A stretch of DNA of 64,000 nucleotides from Imbricaverruca yamaguchii (GCA_034440575.1 JAOTOL010001456.1:490001-554000), one strand, 5' to 3'; positions 42,801 to 56,180 are shown, counted from the first letter of the stretch. Numbers and translations: made by a program. The notes: a model not told the origin generated them from the sequence alone.

Positions 42801-43660
42801 CTGCGGCTGGCCAACTGTCAGTGCTGCCCCGGCTGGTCGGCAGCACTGACAGTGGTACCGGAGCAGTGTCGGGGCCGTACTGGCCGAACGGCCGGCCGCG
42901 CTCCGTCGTGATAATCTCGTGCGTCCTCCGCTCCTGTCTGACGAATCCAGTCGGCGTGATGGGCATGCCTGGGGAGACGCCAGGAAGCCATTGCCGATTC
43001 ATTCTTGATGAGGTTGAGTTTATGAACACTATGCTAATGAGCACCTATGCAACTGATGCGCCCTAAACTCCAATAACAGTGAGGTCGAGTTCAGCAGAAG
43101 TTCCCCGCGTCGGGGAGCTCCCACTCAGGGAAGCTGCAGTTGACCACGACGGTCTCGCCGGCCGCCCCGGTGTGACCTGTGAGAAGGCGCCGCACAGGAT
43201 GGATGCCGGCCCGTACTGCTGCCGGGGCCCCATTGCTGCCGGGGCCGCGGTGACTGGCGGAACGCCAGTCCGGTGGACGGCGACGCGACCGGCCGCCGTG
43301 CCAACAGACGATGTGTTTGTTTACCAGACGGGCGGCGTGGACGTACACACCAGCCGGTCCGCTGGGAGTCGAGCACGCCGCGCGCGCCGTCTCGTCTGGG
43401 TCGCTTCGGACGACAGCGGCGCCTCGGTCGCGGTTTTTCACCTGTCCGGGGTGCGCTCACTGCCGGGTTCTGCAGGGCATACTGATCTTGCGCGTCGCGC
43501 GCTGCGTGTAGGCGGCTGGCGCGAGGTGGCGCCAGGCGCTGGCCGGCTGTCGAGCGGCCCCGCCGGCGTGCTGGCCGGTCTCCTCCGTCTGCGAGGCGCT
43601 GCTCGTCGGGGCTGGCGCGGCGCCTGCGGTCGGGCCCGCCTGTTGGTGCGTGCTGGCCAC

Positions 43661-44335
43661 ACCGTGGTCAGGCGGGTCACGCGTCATGTCCGCGTGGGTG
43701 CCGGGGTCAGGCAGGCCACGCGTCATGTCCGCGTGGGTGCCGGGGTCAGGCAGGCCACGCGTCATGTCCGCGTGGGTGCCGGGGTCAGGCAGGCCACGCG
43801 TCATGTCCGCGTGGGTGCTATGGTCGGCAGGCCACAGGGTCGGCGAGCCACGCGTCATGTCCGTGTGAGTGCCGGGGTCAGGCAGGCCACGCGTCATGTC
43901 CGCTGGGTGCCGGGGTCAGCAGGCCACGCGTCATGTCCGGGCGGTGGCCACGCGTCATGTCCGTGGGTGCCGGGGTCGGCAGGCCACGCGTCATGTCCGC
44001 GTGGGTGCCGGGGTCAGGCAGTCCACGCGTCATGTCCGGGGTCAGGCAGGTCACGCGCCATGTCCGCGTGGGTGCCGGGGTCAGGCAGGCCACGCGTCAT
44101 GTCCGCGTGGGTGCTATGGTCAGGCAGGCCACGCGTCATGTCCGCGTGGGTGCCGGGGTCAGGCAGGCCACGCGTCATGTCCGGGGTCAGGCAGGCCACG
44201 CGTCATGTCCGCGTGGGTGCCGGGGTCGGCAGCCACGTATGGTCAGGCAGGCCACGCGTCATGTCCGCGTGGGTGCTATGGTCAGGCAGGCCACGCGTCA
44301 TGTCCGCGTGGGTGCCGTGGTGAGGCAGGCTACGC
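43661..44335. repeat. 39-bp minisatellite
   Basis: About 17 units of GGTCAGGCAGGCCACGCGTC plus ATGTCCGCGTGGGTGCCGG, with truncated units. It opens long frames on both strands. It lies between a GC-rich unassigned patch and the poly(A) hexamer cluster. Confidence 0.95.
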
Positions 44336-44989
44336 GACTATTGGGATAACCCCGTGTGGGTGCGCGGTGCGTGTGGGTACCGTGGTCGTGTCGGCTCCTC
44401 GTTCGTGTCGGTCCCTTGTCTGCGTGGATCTGCCTTCTGTGATGGAGCGAGTGACTGTGATACTTGTCTGCAATGTGACAGCACCTGATCTAAATACATG
44501 TACCATGTCACAGGGGCGGTGCGCGTGCCATCGTTCACCAAGCTCTCGCTGTCGTACCATGGGAAATGGACATTGCGTTAGATGTCTGACCGGAGGATAT
44601 TTTTTTCTTCAACAGAGTACTGCTTGAATCAGTTTTGGCACAGTATGCTCACATCGTCACTCTTGCCGCACTAAGCTGTAATTACGAAGCCTAAATAATG
44701 ATTTAACGATTAAAGATATTAAATAAATAAACGATTACGTTATTAACGAATATGTCATCGAATCGCATATTGAGTAACTAATAACGATCACGAATATTAA
44801 CCTAACAAACGATGTAATGCTATTAAATTACATATCGATTAAAGCCTAAGCACGAAAATTCGGGAGATTTAGGAATCCTAGACTGCATACTAATGCATGC
44901 GAGTCATGCATGAGTACGACTGTTTGGATAACCCCACGGTACCCCAGTCGTAGGAACCGCACTCGGGACGTTACGCCTATGGCACCCTG

Positions 44990-45019
44990 TAGAAGTGCCA
45001 TAGGCCTACGGCACTTCTA
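44990..45019. repeat. Perfect 10-bp inverted repeat
   Basis: TAGAAGTGCC and GGCACTTCTA around ATAGGCCTAC, just after the poly(A) hexamer cluster. Confidence 0.8.
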
Positions 45020-45158
45020 GATCGCCTAGAGCCTAGATCGCCGGACAGAGAGAAAGGAAAATCCCACAAGGATGCGTAGCAATTTTCCATGAATTTTGTA
45101 TGAGCAGCGGCGGGTACCTATGAACAAATATTAAAGAACCCTGAATCAGCAGTTCTGC

Positions 45159-45161
<3 letters not shown>

Positions 45162-45207
<46 letters not shown>
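45162..45207. repeat. (AT)n microsatellite
   Basis: About 23 AT dinucleotides, flanked by CTTC and GAAG, which extend the self-complementary tract. Confidence 0.98.
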
Positions 45208-45210
<3 letters not shown>

Positions 45211-46368
45211 GATACATATGCGGCCACTGCCGCACCTGTGCTGCGGTCGATATCACAGCTGTAAGGAAGCCAATGTGAGGGCTGTGAGGAGGCCGCTGTC
45301 ACGGCGGTGAGATTGCCGATGCCGCGGCTGTGAGGCAACCACTGCCGCACTTGTCAGGCGGCCACTACCGTGGCTAAGACTGACGGGCAATGGTGAAAAA
45401 TATGTGGGTTGTGCACCGATTTTTCATTGTCTAGAAAGTCGTTTTTTTTCTCCTGAAGGACGCTATTTAGAAGTGCACCACCGACATTCATTTGGACCAG
45501 GATACAACTCGTATCGGCGTGATTTCATGTTTCTTGCACAAAATGTACCCAGCTGAGAAATGTACTTCAGAAGAGCTTAAACAAAGGACTAATCCGTCAT
45601 AGCTGGTTTGGTTACTACATCCAGGTGTAGAAGTACTGTACCTGTCGGCAATAAATACATTTTCGTTTTTTTTTTGTGTGCAACATGATGTAAAATAACA
45701 GTTAATGAGAATTATAGCTAAATATTCATATGGGACTAGATATTTCACCTGTTATATTATACACGGTCGAATAATTCCAGCACTTGATGTAACATTTCCA
45801 AACACCGCCTGGGGTGTTTCATTTTCACGTGTCGAACTCCAGATCATTTCATCCTTAGCTATCTTCGAGTAAACTTTGTTCATCCTGCACTGTCTCCGAG
45901 CGACTTTGTTCATCTGCACAGTCAATGAACAAATGATTTACCGACAGTCTCTCAGTCTCTTCCCTGTACGCGACAGTGACCGATCTAAGAGCTCCTATCG
46001 GAAGGAGGACATCCCTTCTGGCAGGGGTGTCGATTTTTGAAGAAAAAACATTGTGGGGGGGGGGCGAAGAGTACTGCACCTCCCCCTAACCAAAAACTTA
46101 TCGGATTTCGTGCACTATATTTTCCTACCTCAATAATTATTTCACGATGTGTGTGTTTATGTTTATTCAATATCCTCGCCAACGGGTTGGGGTTTTGCCC
46201 CTCACCTCCCACAAACGCACTTTTTTTAGACGTTTCTACACCTCTGCTTAAATCGTCCAGTAACAAGTGAAGTCACATAAGCAAATGAGCAGTGCACCGT
46301 GCACGTCCACATAAAAACTGTGAGTCATAGCATGCGACTACAGTGTCATACAGTGCATTCGGGTCCAT

Positions 46369-46486
46369 CGTCATCGTCAACGTCATCGTCATCGTCATCG
46401 ACAACGTCAACGTCAACGTCAACGTCAACGTCAACGTCAACGTCAACGTCAACGTCAACGTCAACGTCAACGTCACCGTCACCCTC
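46369..46486. repeat. (GTCAAC)n microsatellite
   Basis: About 12 exact GTCAAC hexamers preceded by CATCGT hexamers and followed by CGTCACCGTC. Confidence 0.97.
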
Positions 46487-49049
46487 CCATCACTCCAAGC
46501 ATCAGTAAACACACAACGGCTCAAATAAAATATTTATGCGCCCATATGCAGGCTAAAACACACCGGCCTTGATGGAGCATCGGAGCACAGCCGGCCTGAG
46601 CTGTGATGACGATGGGTGAAGGTATTTCCTTAGTGCATAGCATTAGGGAGTGACGAAGTCAACGTTTTGGTGGGCCGAGTTCAGGGTTGGGAAGTCCACT
46701 ATCTAAACCTAATCTGTTTCTTTGCAGTACAAAATATTCTGGTTAACATTAACTAAGCCTTCTATCTACCATGGTGGTTTTCTTCTTTCCTCGTTTAGCT
46801 TTCTTATCAGCACAACAAAAAACACAAGTTATTAGGGGGGCCTAAATCAACATTGAGTGGGCCAAGATCAACATTGGTGGGGCCATGGCCCCACAAAAGG
46901 ATACAAATCGACACCCCTGCCTTATGGTGCGCTAAAATGTACTCAGGACGCCAAACGACACCTATTGCCAAGGAAAAAATCGATGAAAGGCTGGAAGGCA
47001 GACAGATCTTCAAAAGGGGGCGATCACGAAGGAGCACGTTTCGGAAGTTTCACGTTATCCAATCCCGAGGAACCGCGACCAATTTTGCCCCCCCCCCCCC
47101 CACCCATTGAACCTGCTCGACGAACAATTTATTAGAATGGACGGCGAACAGAAAGTTTCACTCGTTATTTTTAAGTCTAAACACGATGGTGGCATCCATT
47201 TTTTTAAAATAAAAAAGTCCACAAAGCACTTACAGAATTAAACATTTTTATCTAAGACAACACTTAACTGAAATAATTTAAATAGTGAGGAAATATACCT
47301 CTTATGAACAAAATACTTCAGTTTTGAATACGACATATTGCATACATTTTTGTTGGCAACGAAATACCCATGACGTGAAAATTGTCCATTGTATTTCATC
47401 TGCGACCACCAAAAAGTTTTTAATCCCTGTTTGTTGGGCGCATCAAGAACTTCCAATTTGTTCCCTAAATCATGGGATCATACCTCATCATCAAACTTTG
47501 AGAAGCGATGTACCACCAACTAGAGTGATGGCAACGCCAATATTTTTGTGGGATTCCATCTTGATCTATGCATGCACTGATCAATCATCATTCCAGGTAG
47601 GTATCTCTTACTTGCTTCCACCCCACCGTCGGGCCGTGATCTTCAGTTGACCTGTCTCATCATACTGCTACTACCCGTGGCACCGCGCGATTCCTGCGGC
47701 GCTTGACATGAATGCAGTCAGCGTAGGTCCAAGCGAAAAAATCCTAGTGTGAGTGAAAATACGGCTGATATCCGTGGACAAGATTCTTCAAGTTTTCAAA
47801 TGAACCTGATTTTTACGAATTTCATGGTATCTAAGATTGGAAATGTCGTGGAAAACACGGAAGTTTCGCTGAAGCGCCTACGGGACAGAGCAATTGTCCA
47901 ACCCATGTGACGTCACCGATTGCCAAAAGATATTGAAGGGCCCCGGCCTACCATACGCTTGTTATGAAACGAAAACTCACTATATGGCGAAATGTGCGAG
48001 AGGCTAGCCTCTGCAGACCGGTGATAGAGCTGTTTGGAAGCTAAGATGCAAATGATGTAAATGTAAATGAACTGCAATTTTCACCATAATTATGAGTCGC
48101 CAACCCATGTTTGTTTGAAGTTTTTCAAGTTTGCTATTTTCCAGTGGATGAAAGCATCACTTTATGAAAATAACATACAACAATACTTCCCAGCTCTACT
48201 CAGGTGAGGCACTGCCTTAGTGCCTTACATGGGCCGACCGCCCCTGCATATAACCCTATGATTTAAGAATGTGGCTCAACCACAGATGGTCAAATTTGCT
48301 ATTGAAGTGTTAAGACAGTAAATGGATGCAAATAAAATTCGGTGCTTTGCAGTTGACGTACTCAATCCAGCACGGATCGAAATATTTGCACTTCCCACTC
48401 ACAGGCACCAAGTAGGTACCGAGGTAGGCCGAAGCAACAATCGACAAAGCCAAGCCATAAGAAATAACAACAATGGCAACAATTCCCGTTGCCAACCAGG
48501 ATCTCCCGTTTCAAATTCAGGAGACAAATTCACCAGACTCAACTGTACAGCGGCGAAGAATCCTTCGACAACATCTGATATTGGCTTCGAATGCTTTCAT
48601 CTAAGCATTCGGTAAGGATGCAATAGAGTCGCGGACTATTCGCCTAGCGGAGAAAGTATGAACTACTCTGTGAAGTTCTTGATTGTTAACTCTTGGAATT
48701 TGCGTTGTTTGTATTTGAATAAACTTTGTACGTTTTGTTTTTGAACGTTATCTTTCTTGGAGTTCATGGTTCTTGGATGTTTTGTAATTGGACATTTCGT
48801 CTTTGGATGTTATATTTTTGGATGTTCCGAATCAGCCCCTCGTTGTGAAGTAGTAAACGTAGTTTTTTTTTTCCTGGTGGAGCCGGCTGCCAAACTGCGT
48901 TGATCCGTAGATTTCATCTAGCCTGCCTTGTTACCTACCTAGAGGTAGATGGTGAGTTTAATCGCAGAATTCATGGTGTATATAATCTGCATGAAGGCGC
49001 ACAGATACTGACAACTAATTTGAAGGACTAGGTATAGGCTTTATAAAAC

Positions 49050-49372
49050 AGCATAGACAATCATTATAAGAACAGAGGGCTTGCTTTTCTGTATTCCAGG
49101 GATGGCTGATCGGCGGATTTGGTGGGCAATTGGTTCAGTGTCCAGGGTGCAACCCTTGTGGCTCATAGTTGCACAGATCTTTTGTCTTTATGTCTATATG
49201 TCCATTCTTACCAGGTCCAGAGATCTCACACGAAGTCAGGGTGTCCAGGTCCTCGTTTTCAAGACATTCAGATTGAATGGTGAAAATGACATTAATATCA
49301 GCAGGGTGCCAGACCAGGGTGTCTAGACCCCCTGACCCACCTGGAATCTCCAGCCATGATTCTTTGGTTGAG
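49050..49372 (+). repeat. Unclassified dispersed repeat, copy 1
   Basis: 49050-49210 matches 52539-52740 (AGACAATCATT, GAGGGCTTGCTTTTC, GATTTGGTGGGCAA, TTGTGGTTCATAGTTGCAC-type blocks). 49216-49372 matches 8765-8902 (TTCAGATTGAAT, ACCAGGG, CCACCTGG..TCTCCAGCC). A short piece at 51430-51480 is the reverse complement of the last block. No coding capacity or terminal structure is seen. Confidence 0.6.
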
Positions 49373-49577
49373 GTGCCTGGGTGTTGCAATTGGTTAGAGG
49401 CTTGCAAGTCCAGCACATGGGCAGTTCGTAGGTGGCCTTCCTGCTTGGGCAACATTTAGTGAGGAAGATAAATTTTCCTCAGCCAATATATTGGGCACTA
49501 AATGATGACAATTGTTGGTTGATGTGCCCTAAAATCCAAATAACACTCAGGCAACATATTTTTTAGCCTGCCTGCCA

Positions 49578-49761
49578 GGGGTGGGAATGGCTGAGTGGTT
49601 AAGGTGTTGTTCAGCTCTGGGTAGGTACCAAAGGCATTTGGTTCAACACTTACACCATTCAGGATATTTCCAAATCCTGCTGCCCATTAGTGAAACAGTG
49701 TGGGTGGTGCCATTGGCCATGATCATGCATAAAGTGCATAGAGAACAACCCAACAAACAAG
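49578..49761 (+). mobile_element. SINE family A copy without any CpG
   Basis: The copy aligns end to end with 6899-7085, but each CpG of that copy is TpG, CpA or lost: GGCCGAG is GGCTGAG, GGTTCGAC is GGTTCAAC, GGCGGCGCC is GGTGGTGCC and GCCGTG is GCCATG. It lies inside the CpG-depleted block 49428-51136. Confidence 0.8.
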
Positions 49762-52377
49762 CAATATCCTACCTGCCAGTTGGTACACTACAATCTGTCA
49801 CAGTGGGGGCATGCACACCATTATCTTTATATTTCAGACTGCAAAATATGGCACTTGATGAGATTGCAAAATATGACAATTCAGTGCTGGGTGGGCAGTC
49901 ATGTTAGACAGGTGGATTTAGAGCAGATTTTGCTCCATTGCCAGATCACTCATTCTCAGAGATAGTGACCTGCCATAAAATAATGTCAAGTAGAAAATAC
50001 AAATGAATAGTAGTTGAAGTGGTGATGTAGGGAATAATTTATTTGACTGAGTGGTTGGAGAACTCGCCAAAGTAAAAATAAATAGTAGAGTAAATCACAA
50101 CAATTAACTCAGCTTATCTTATCAAACTGCAATTTTACCTAATTCTGGTTCAAGTGTAGTAGCTTTTTGTGATTCACAACCTAGTTTTTCCTAAATGGCC
50201 TGTGCAGTTTTAGATAAAGCCTGCTCATGCTCTGTGCCTGTTTGTAATGTGAAGGAATGTAAATGGATAAGAGGGACCACTGTGTTTAATCAAGGGATGA
50301 GGAGTGTGTGCAATGTGCATAGTTTATGAAGTGTGCCAAGTGCATGTAGTTCAAATTTGGGTGCCTGGCCTGCCATGAGGGTGAAATTCTTTATTAAAGC
50401 TCTCTTTTTTGGCATGCAGACATGGCTAATCTTAGAAGCTACTCATCTGATCAATATGAAACCTCCACCAAATGAGTGATTATGGTATAAATGTGTGAGG
50501 TTTTTATTTGTGTGATCCTGTGCGATGTCTATGTCTACCACGCAAAAATTCTGAACATAGCTACTCATACCAAATACTTGAAGCTGCATATACCTTCTGC
50601 AAACAATTTAGCATGTGACACATATGTACCTGTTAGGTTTTTATTTTTCTAGATTTTGTTGGGTCCACAGGGGCATTTTTTAAAACTTGTTTTGCTTGCA
50701 GACATGGCCAATCTTCACTTAGTGCCATGCAACTAATGCCATTGCAACTATTTTATGTATATGCCAAATTATTAGGGTTTTGACTTTTGTGACCCTGGAT
50801 CAGATCAAAGTTTACGAAAGTTTTCAAAAGAGAGTTTTTGTCTTTTATGCATGGCAAATTGAACCAACTATAAAATTATCTAAGTTTAAATTGTTTGTAT
50901 CTTAATTTTAGCTCCAGAAGACAACACAATAAGTTGGGATGGTTCAGTCAGGTTGGATATTTAACTTAAAATATTTGAGAATAAAGTAAAACTAGAAAAA
51001 CTGTTATCAAAGAGGAATGTAGGCTAAGTTCTGTGAAGCTAAATAAGAACAGCTTACCATGGTTCAGAGGGTTCTGCAAACCATCTTCACTACATTTATT
51101 ACCTAATGTGGGTGAGAGGGGTTGTAATCTGATTGACGTCGTACTGCCGTGGACTCAACAGAGTTTCTAATTTAAAGTGGGTGTTGCACTTTACCAGCAC
51201 TATCAGGTTTTACCAAGAATTGATCCAGAAATTGTAATAAAGGGAAGTTTGCCTGGAGGGACACCACTAGGAATGCACCTGTTGGGGCACATTTTCCTTC
51301 CAAGGGGCGCCACTGGCGAAAACAAAAATTATTGGAATACTGGTACACTTGAACCTCCCAGAAGTGTGTTTTTAGTTATAAAGGGGTTGCTTTCACTCCT
51401 TCCCATATGACTCACCTTTTCACCCTACCCACTCTGGTGACGGCTGGAGATCCCAGGTGTGTTCGTGTCCCCCAGGTTTCCACACTGGAGCACATGGTAC
51501 ATCACTGTGACATACTGCGAATTTTGGGGCCGGGCCTGATGCTATTCTCAGGGAGTTGGAACGTTTTCTTTTATCTCGGCGATATGCACGTTTCCTGGGA
51601 TTCTATGTCGGTTTTCCAAGCCGGGGGTTCAGGGTTCCTGCTGGATTTTTTTAAGCCTCCGATTTATCTTTAACTCGTCCTGTCACGAGTGTTTGACACC
51701 ACTGCTTGTTTGTGCCCACAACACAAATTCTGAGCATCCCGACGGAAATTTGTGGGGTCCCACCACAATTTTTGTGAGGTCCTTCGCCATTTTTTTTCGG
51801 GGTCAGGCGCGATTCTTTTGGGCCCCTGTGCATGTTGTCAAGAGGCACAAGTTTGTGTGACCTATCTTTGGAGTGCAAGTCGAGTTCCTGGCTTAGAATC
51901 CCCAAGTTTATGTCTTGTATCTCGTGACTCTGACATGTATTGGGGACAAGTGGCTGCTGAACACAAGTAGTAATGCATTAATACAAGTAGGAATGCTGTA
52001 GTTGCTATCTGATCTTGATTTTGTCATTTTCATCTTGAACAGTTTGTCATCACCTATCGTTTTTTTTTGTAAGCACAAGTTGAACAATATGCAGTTTAAG
52101 GAATACAACATGAAAGCCTGACGTGAGTGCATAATGGCTATATTATTAAAAGTGCATTTAACAGCAGACCACCATCGCACTACTATCCAACCATTCACCA
52201 TGTTTTAGGCCCTGCCTTTTCTGCCTCGATAAGGGTAAGACTGTGGAGAGATTCTCCATATGATCAGACGTTTCCATATCATCGGATGCGGACGTGATGT
52301 TAAGAGCATGTCACAGACCGGTGTGCTGATGACGCATTGCGCTGCGACAGGACTGATGGTGTGTGCTGTGCGTGCAG

Positions 52378-52488
52378 ATCTGGTGCCACAAGACAAGCAG
52401 GCCGTCATGCTGGAACACATGGAGCTGTCGCCGGCCACATCTCAGAAGACGTCGCTGCCACGACGCGGCAGGAAGCGTAACGTCCCAG
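52378..52488 (+). CDS. Candidate internal exon, unidentified gene, phase 1-1
   Basis: The acceptor is GTGCGTGCAG and the donor is GTCCCAG|GTGAGC. The 111-nt segment encodes (x)LVPQDKQAVMLEHMELSP then ATSQKTSLPRRGRKRNVP, with GC-rich third positions and a nuclear-localisation-like RRGRKR. It sits in otherwise AT-rich non-coding DNA, which makes it stand out. I do not recognise the family. The phase-1 end could join the phase-1 start of the candidate at 59183-59257, so both may belong to one + strand gene downstream of FHOD. It could instead be a chance open segment with splice-like borders. Confidence 0.6.
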
Positions 52489-52538
52489 GTGAGCCCGCCT
52501 CTGGTGTACTGCCGGCTTCATTGAACATCTTTAAAAGT

Positions 52539-52740
52539 GCATAGACAATCATTGTAATAAGAGGGCTTGCTTTTCAGTATTACACGGAGGGCTGATTGAC
52601 AGATTTGGTGGGCAACTGGTTCATTGTACAGAGTGCAACCAAGAAGGGCCCTTGTGGTTCATAGTTGCACTAATCTTTTATGTCTTTTATATCTTTATGG
52701 CTCTATGGGTTTATGGCTTTTTTATGTCTTTATGGCTTTA
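52539..52740 (+). repeat. Unclassified dispersed repeat, copy 2
   Basis: Same order of blocks as 49050-49210 at moderate divergence, starting about 50 nt after the candidate exon at 52378. It ends in a degenerate TTTATGG-rich tail. Confidence 0.6.
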
Positions 52741-53375
52741 TGGCTGGCCACCAGCCGGCTCACGCTCCGCTGGACGGCTGGCGGTGGTCACGGTGCGCCA
52801 GCAGGTGATGCCGCCGCCGGAGGTGGCTGCGGCCCGGGTGTGCGACTCAGTGATAAATTATTCGCGAAATAGGGTGGAATTTGCCACATTCTGAAAACTC
52901 AATCGACATCCTTCTTCATGAAGTATCGGCATCCTGCTCCTGGATATGAACTGTTCATGTCTCCTTTCTAACAGTATCTCGTTTATGAAATATAGCTCTT
53001 CATAAATTATAAACCTCAAAACAAATGATAAAGGTCCAGTCATAATCACCTGCACCATCAACTCGAATTTTAGTCTGACAGTCATCAAAACCATTGTAAA
53101 TTACACTACTTACGTTTCAAACTTCGACATCCTGCTATGCTCGTTTCGACATCTCACACCTAACGAAAGACCAATATTTTAACCCTGGTGCGACTGGTGA
53201 GGGTTTGTCGGTCTGGCTGTGGGGTGTTCGGCGGGAGACGTGCCGGCCGCAGGCTGCCGGCCGTTCGGTCGGGTTGGCCGATAGGTCGGGTCTGCCGTTT
53301 AACGACAGTCTGGCCAGTCGGAGATGGTGGTGATTCCTGTGCAAGGTATTTGGGTTTAAGGGCGCGCCGACTACT

Positions 53376-53501
53376 ATGTCATTTAGCGACCTGTACAAGG
53401 TAGCGAGGGCGGAGGGAGCGGGCCGGTTGCCGCTCCGTGAAGTCGTGAAGCTAACGCGGCGTTCTCCCATACATCGTTCTGTTCATTGTGATGTGGTCTA
53501 A
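53376..53501 (+). CDS. Short coding-like ORF, 41 codons, function unknown
   Basis: From ATG the frame reads MSFSDLYKVARAEGAGRLP then LREVVKLTRRSPIHRS and stops at TAA. Third positions are G/C-rich compared with the AT-rich surroundings, and the frame stays open upstream (FGFKGAPTT). It may be part of a transposon gag-like frame or the start of a small gene; no donor or domain lets me decide. The surrounding 53180-53480 patch is GC-rich as a whole, so the coding look could be composition only. Confidence 0.2.
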   Translation: MSFSDLYKVARAEGAGRLPLREVVKLTRRSPIHRSVHCDVV

Positions 53502-53837
53502 CTCTGTCAAAGGAGATGCTCAGAATGTTGTCAGCCTTTCGGCCCTGACGGGAGCAAGCCAGGGCATGAACTGTGATTTTCCGTTCGGTCACTGTCCCTG
53601 CATTTATTGACCATACTTCTAACGTAAATGTTTTGACAACAAATGAACCGACTTTCTCATGTAAATGAGAAGGTGTTTATTTTCTAATCATGGACGTCCA
53701 CAGGACACAACACTTGGCAAGTGTTATGTTCGGAGCCAAATTATTATTCTTCTCCACACTGTGGTGAGAAGTTGCTTATGTTGTTGGCATATTCTTCCGT
53801 GACCACCAAATCTGTAATTACATAGCTTGCACATGGA

Positions 53838-53898
53838 TTGGGGACGCTACATGACTCAACGGTCGACGTGTCGTAAAGCCAAGAACCACCACCACTAC
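53838..53898 (+). mobile_element. SINE family B, 3' fragment
   Basis: GGGGACGCTACATGACTCAA, CGGTCGACGTGTCGTAAAGC and a CCACCACCAC tail match the family B 3' end. The tRNA-like head is absent. Confidence 0.6.
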
Positions 53899-55396
53899 AC
53901 TGGTCTATTTATGACAAATGTTGAGTGCACGCACCCATGTCAGCATCAGTCACGGAAGCTACGTTATTTGGATAAGAGTGAGACCAGAAACAGTAATTAT
54001 GGCTGACTGAGGACATTCGATGTATGTCCTCCGCGAATGATTACCATGGTCTAGATGCATTGTTTTTGTCTCAGTTATGAATCCTCCTAAATGTACGCTA
54101 CATCTGCCATTAATGTTATATGTTATGGAAACCATGCCAGATCTGTGTCATGTGCACAATCTCCTGCATTTGTCTCCTGTCCTCGTCCGATTTTTTCCTT
54201 CGGCACAATCAATAGCAAATGAAATCAAACTAATTCACATGTGAGTCATGCTGAAGGAATTTGACGTTTATGCCTCTGAAACGTTCAATTCAAACCACTA
54301 TTCATATATAAACTATTCGTATGACTAAAAAGCAGCTTTCAAATTCATTTACCAGATTTTTCCATGATGCCTCTGGTTTTCCGAAGTGCAGCATATTAAA
54401 AACCAAATATGTAGGAACAAAATCAAGTGTCGAATAATCCCATCACAACTGACAGCCATGCACGCACAATTTGGTTTGGCGCCGCCGTAGCATTCACTGA
54501 AGGCAGTATTCACGTAGCGGTTCTTCGCTTGGTTTGCTTCCCAGAGTTCATTCGATACGGGGATGTGTAAAACCATCCAGAAAAGGTGGTACGGCAGTGG
54601 AAAATAAGGGCGGAAATAATATAAATTGAGATTAAGGTTATCACTTGCAGTGGTTTGACATATGCACTGCAATCCGCGACATAATTTGTGCACGTTGATT
54701 TGTTCGTCAGTTAGGCACAGCTTGCGACATGAGGTGTATCAGGACGTATTAAAGATGGGTAGGATGCAGGTTTTCCCACAATTCTTTAGCCAGGTTTTCT
54801 TTACTCTTGGTTGACTAATTTAGACCATCTTGATATAGTAAGATTGAATACACCGAACTAAATACCCAACTATTTGGTAGCCATCTCATGTTTGCGAGTT
54901 TCAATCAATATCAGCACATCTCTAACTTGAATGATAAACTAGTAAGTCCCAAGACTTCGACTCAAGACTTTGTGTTAAAAAATATTCCGTAAGTTTACAG
55001 CCAATTCTTTGATCGCACCGTTTTGTCCCAGGCACACAAACGCGAGCATCAAATGAAGGAAAACACTCTAGAATACGACGCTTCACACGCAGTACTTCTT
55101 ATCGACAATCTTCACGAACGTGCGCGATTTTATCTGACCCAGATGCGAATACATCACAAAACAGACATGCCTGCACAGTCGACAAACGCATTCGTTCGGA
55201 GTAAGTAGGTCACCCTACGTCGTATTTCCTATGCGTCTGACGTCATGTTGTTAATAGTGTCGTCAATGGCTGCAGATGGTACTCCTATCGAGCACACGCA
55301 TGTATGCCAACTCATGCCACATTCCGACCTAGCCACATACTGGCTCGTCCAGTTTATCATCGTTCTTTCACGCCAACAAACAATGCCAATGCATAC

Positions 55397-55398
<2 letters not shown>

Positions 55399-55470
<72 letters not shown>
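55399..55470. repeat. (AT)n microsatellite
   Basis: About 34 AT dinucleotides. Confidence 0.98.
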
Positions 55471-55471
<1 letters not shown>

Positions 55472-56044
55472 CGTCGCAGTACCTTCGTGGAAGATCTCGG
55501 CAGTGCAGCAGTGTGCAGTGTAAAATAATACCTGTATGAGCCAACAGCTGGTGTTGGCGCAAGCTTCCATGACGCTACTATTGGTTGCTGAGTGTCAGCA
55601 TGAACACGTGCCATATTTAACATATGTCAAAATGGTTAACATATACGTACATCCTTCAGAACCTATCAATCATCAGAATTTGTTCTTCACACATTGCACA
55701 CAATGTATGGACAACATATATATCCAGTCTTCAAATACAACAAAAAATACGACATCGATCTTGGATGCACACAATGCACCGGTACCTATACCCTAGATAT
55801 TCCCAGGAAGGTATGTTTTATATCCTCAGGTCCTGAAAATTGAAAATGACTCATGTTCTCACCTCAATCGTCCTTGCATTTTCCAGAACGTTTCGTCAGA
55901 TCATCTGGCAGGTGTTTATTTACGTTTACACGGCCATATTTTTCACCTCAATGTCGCGGATTGAGGCGACGATCACGGCAAAAACGTGCGTGGCTCCCAA
56001 ACTGCCGCTGTCTTGTTCCTGTATATCTCAAATCTCGCTCTCTC

Positions 56045-56143
<99 letters not shown>

Positions 56144-56180
56144 GCACACACGCACGCACGCACGCGCACACACACACACA

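Larger units (their letters stand above)
41462..44731 (+). promoter_or_regulatory. FHOD: Probable FHOD 3' UTR ending at poly(A) hexamer cluster
   Basis: After the TGA the first canonical poly(A) signals I find on the + strand are ATTAAA at 44709 and 44718 and overlapping AATAAA at 44722 and 44726. The interval holds the 15-bp array (41465-42120), an 11-bp array (42443-42800), a partial SINE (42505-42600), a GC-rich patch (43080-43660) and a 39-bp array (43661-44335). It could also be split by unrecognised exons or a nearer non-canonical poly(A) site. Confidence 0.25.
44732..49049. other. AT-rich intergenic or intronic DNA
   Basis: Microsatellites at 45162 and 46369 and a GGGGCC-rich patch at 46840-46900. 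No coding segment found. Confidence 0.5.

Noticed and set aside
43079..44627. 414 and 252-codon plus frames
   Set aside because: The 39-bp array plus a GC-rich patch; no splice signals or domain. A minus-strand segment at 43105-43190 resembling an Ig strand (GETVVVNCSFPEW) is too short to claim.
52741..52860. GC-rich exon candidate reading LAVVTVRQQVMPPPEVAA
   Set aside because: No donor or acceptor pair gives a phase compatible with the neighbouring candidate exons.
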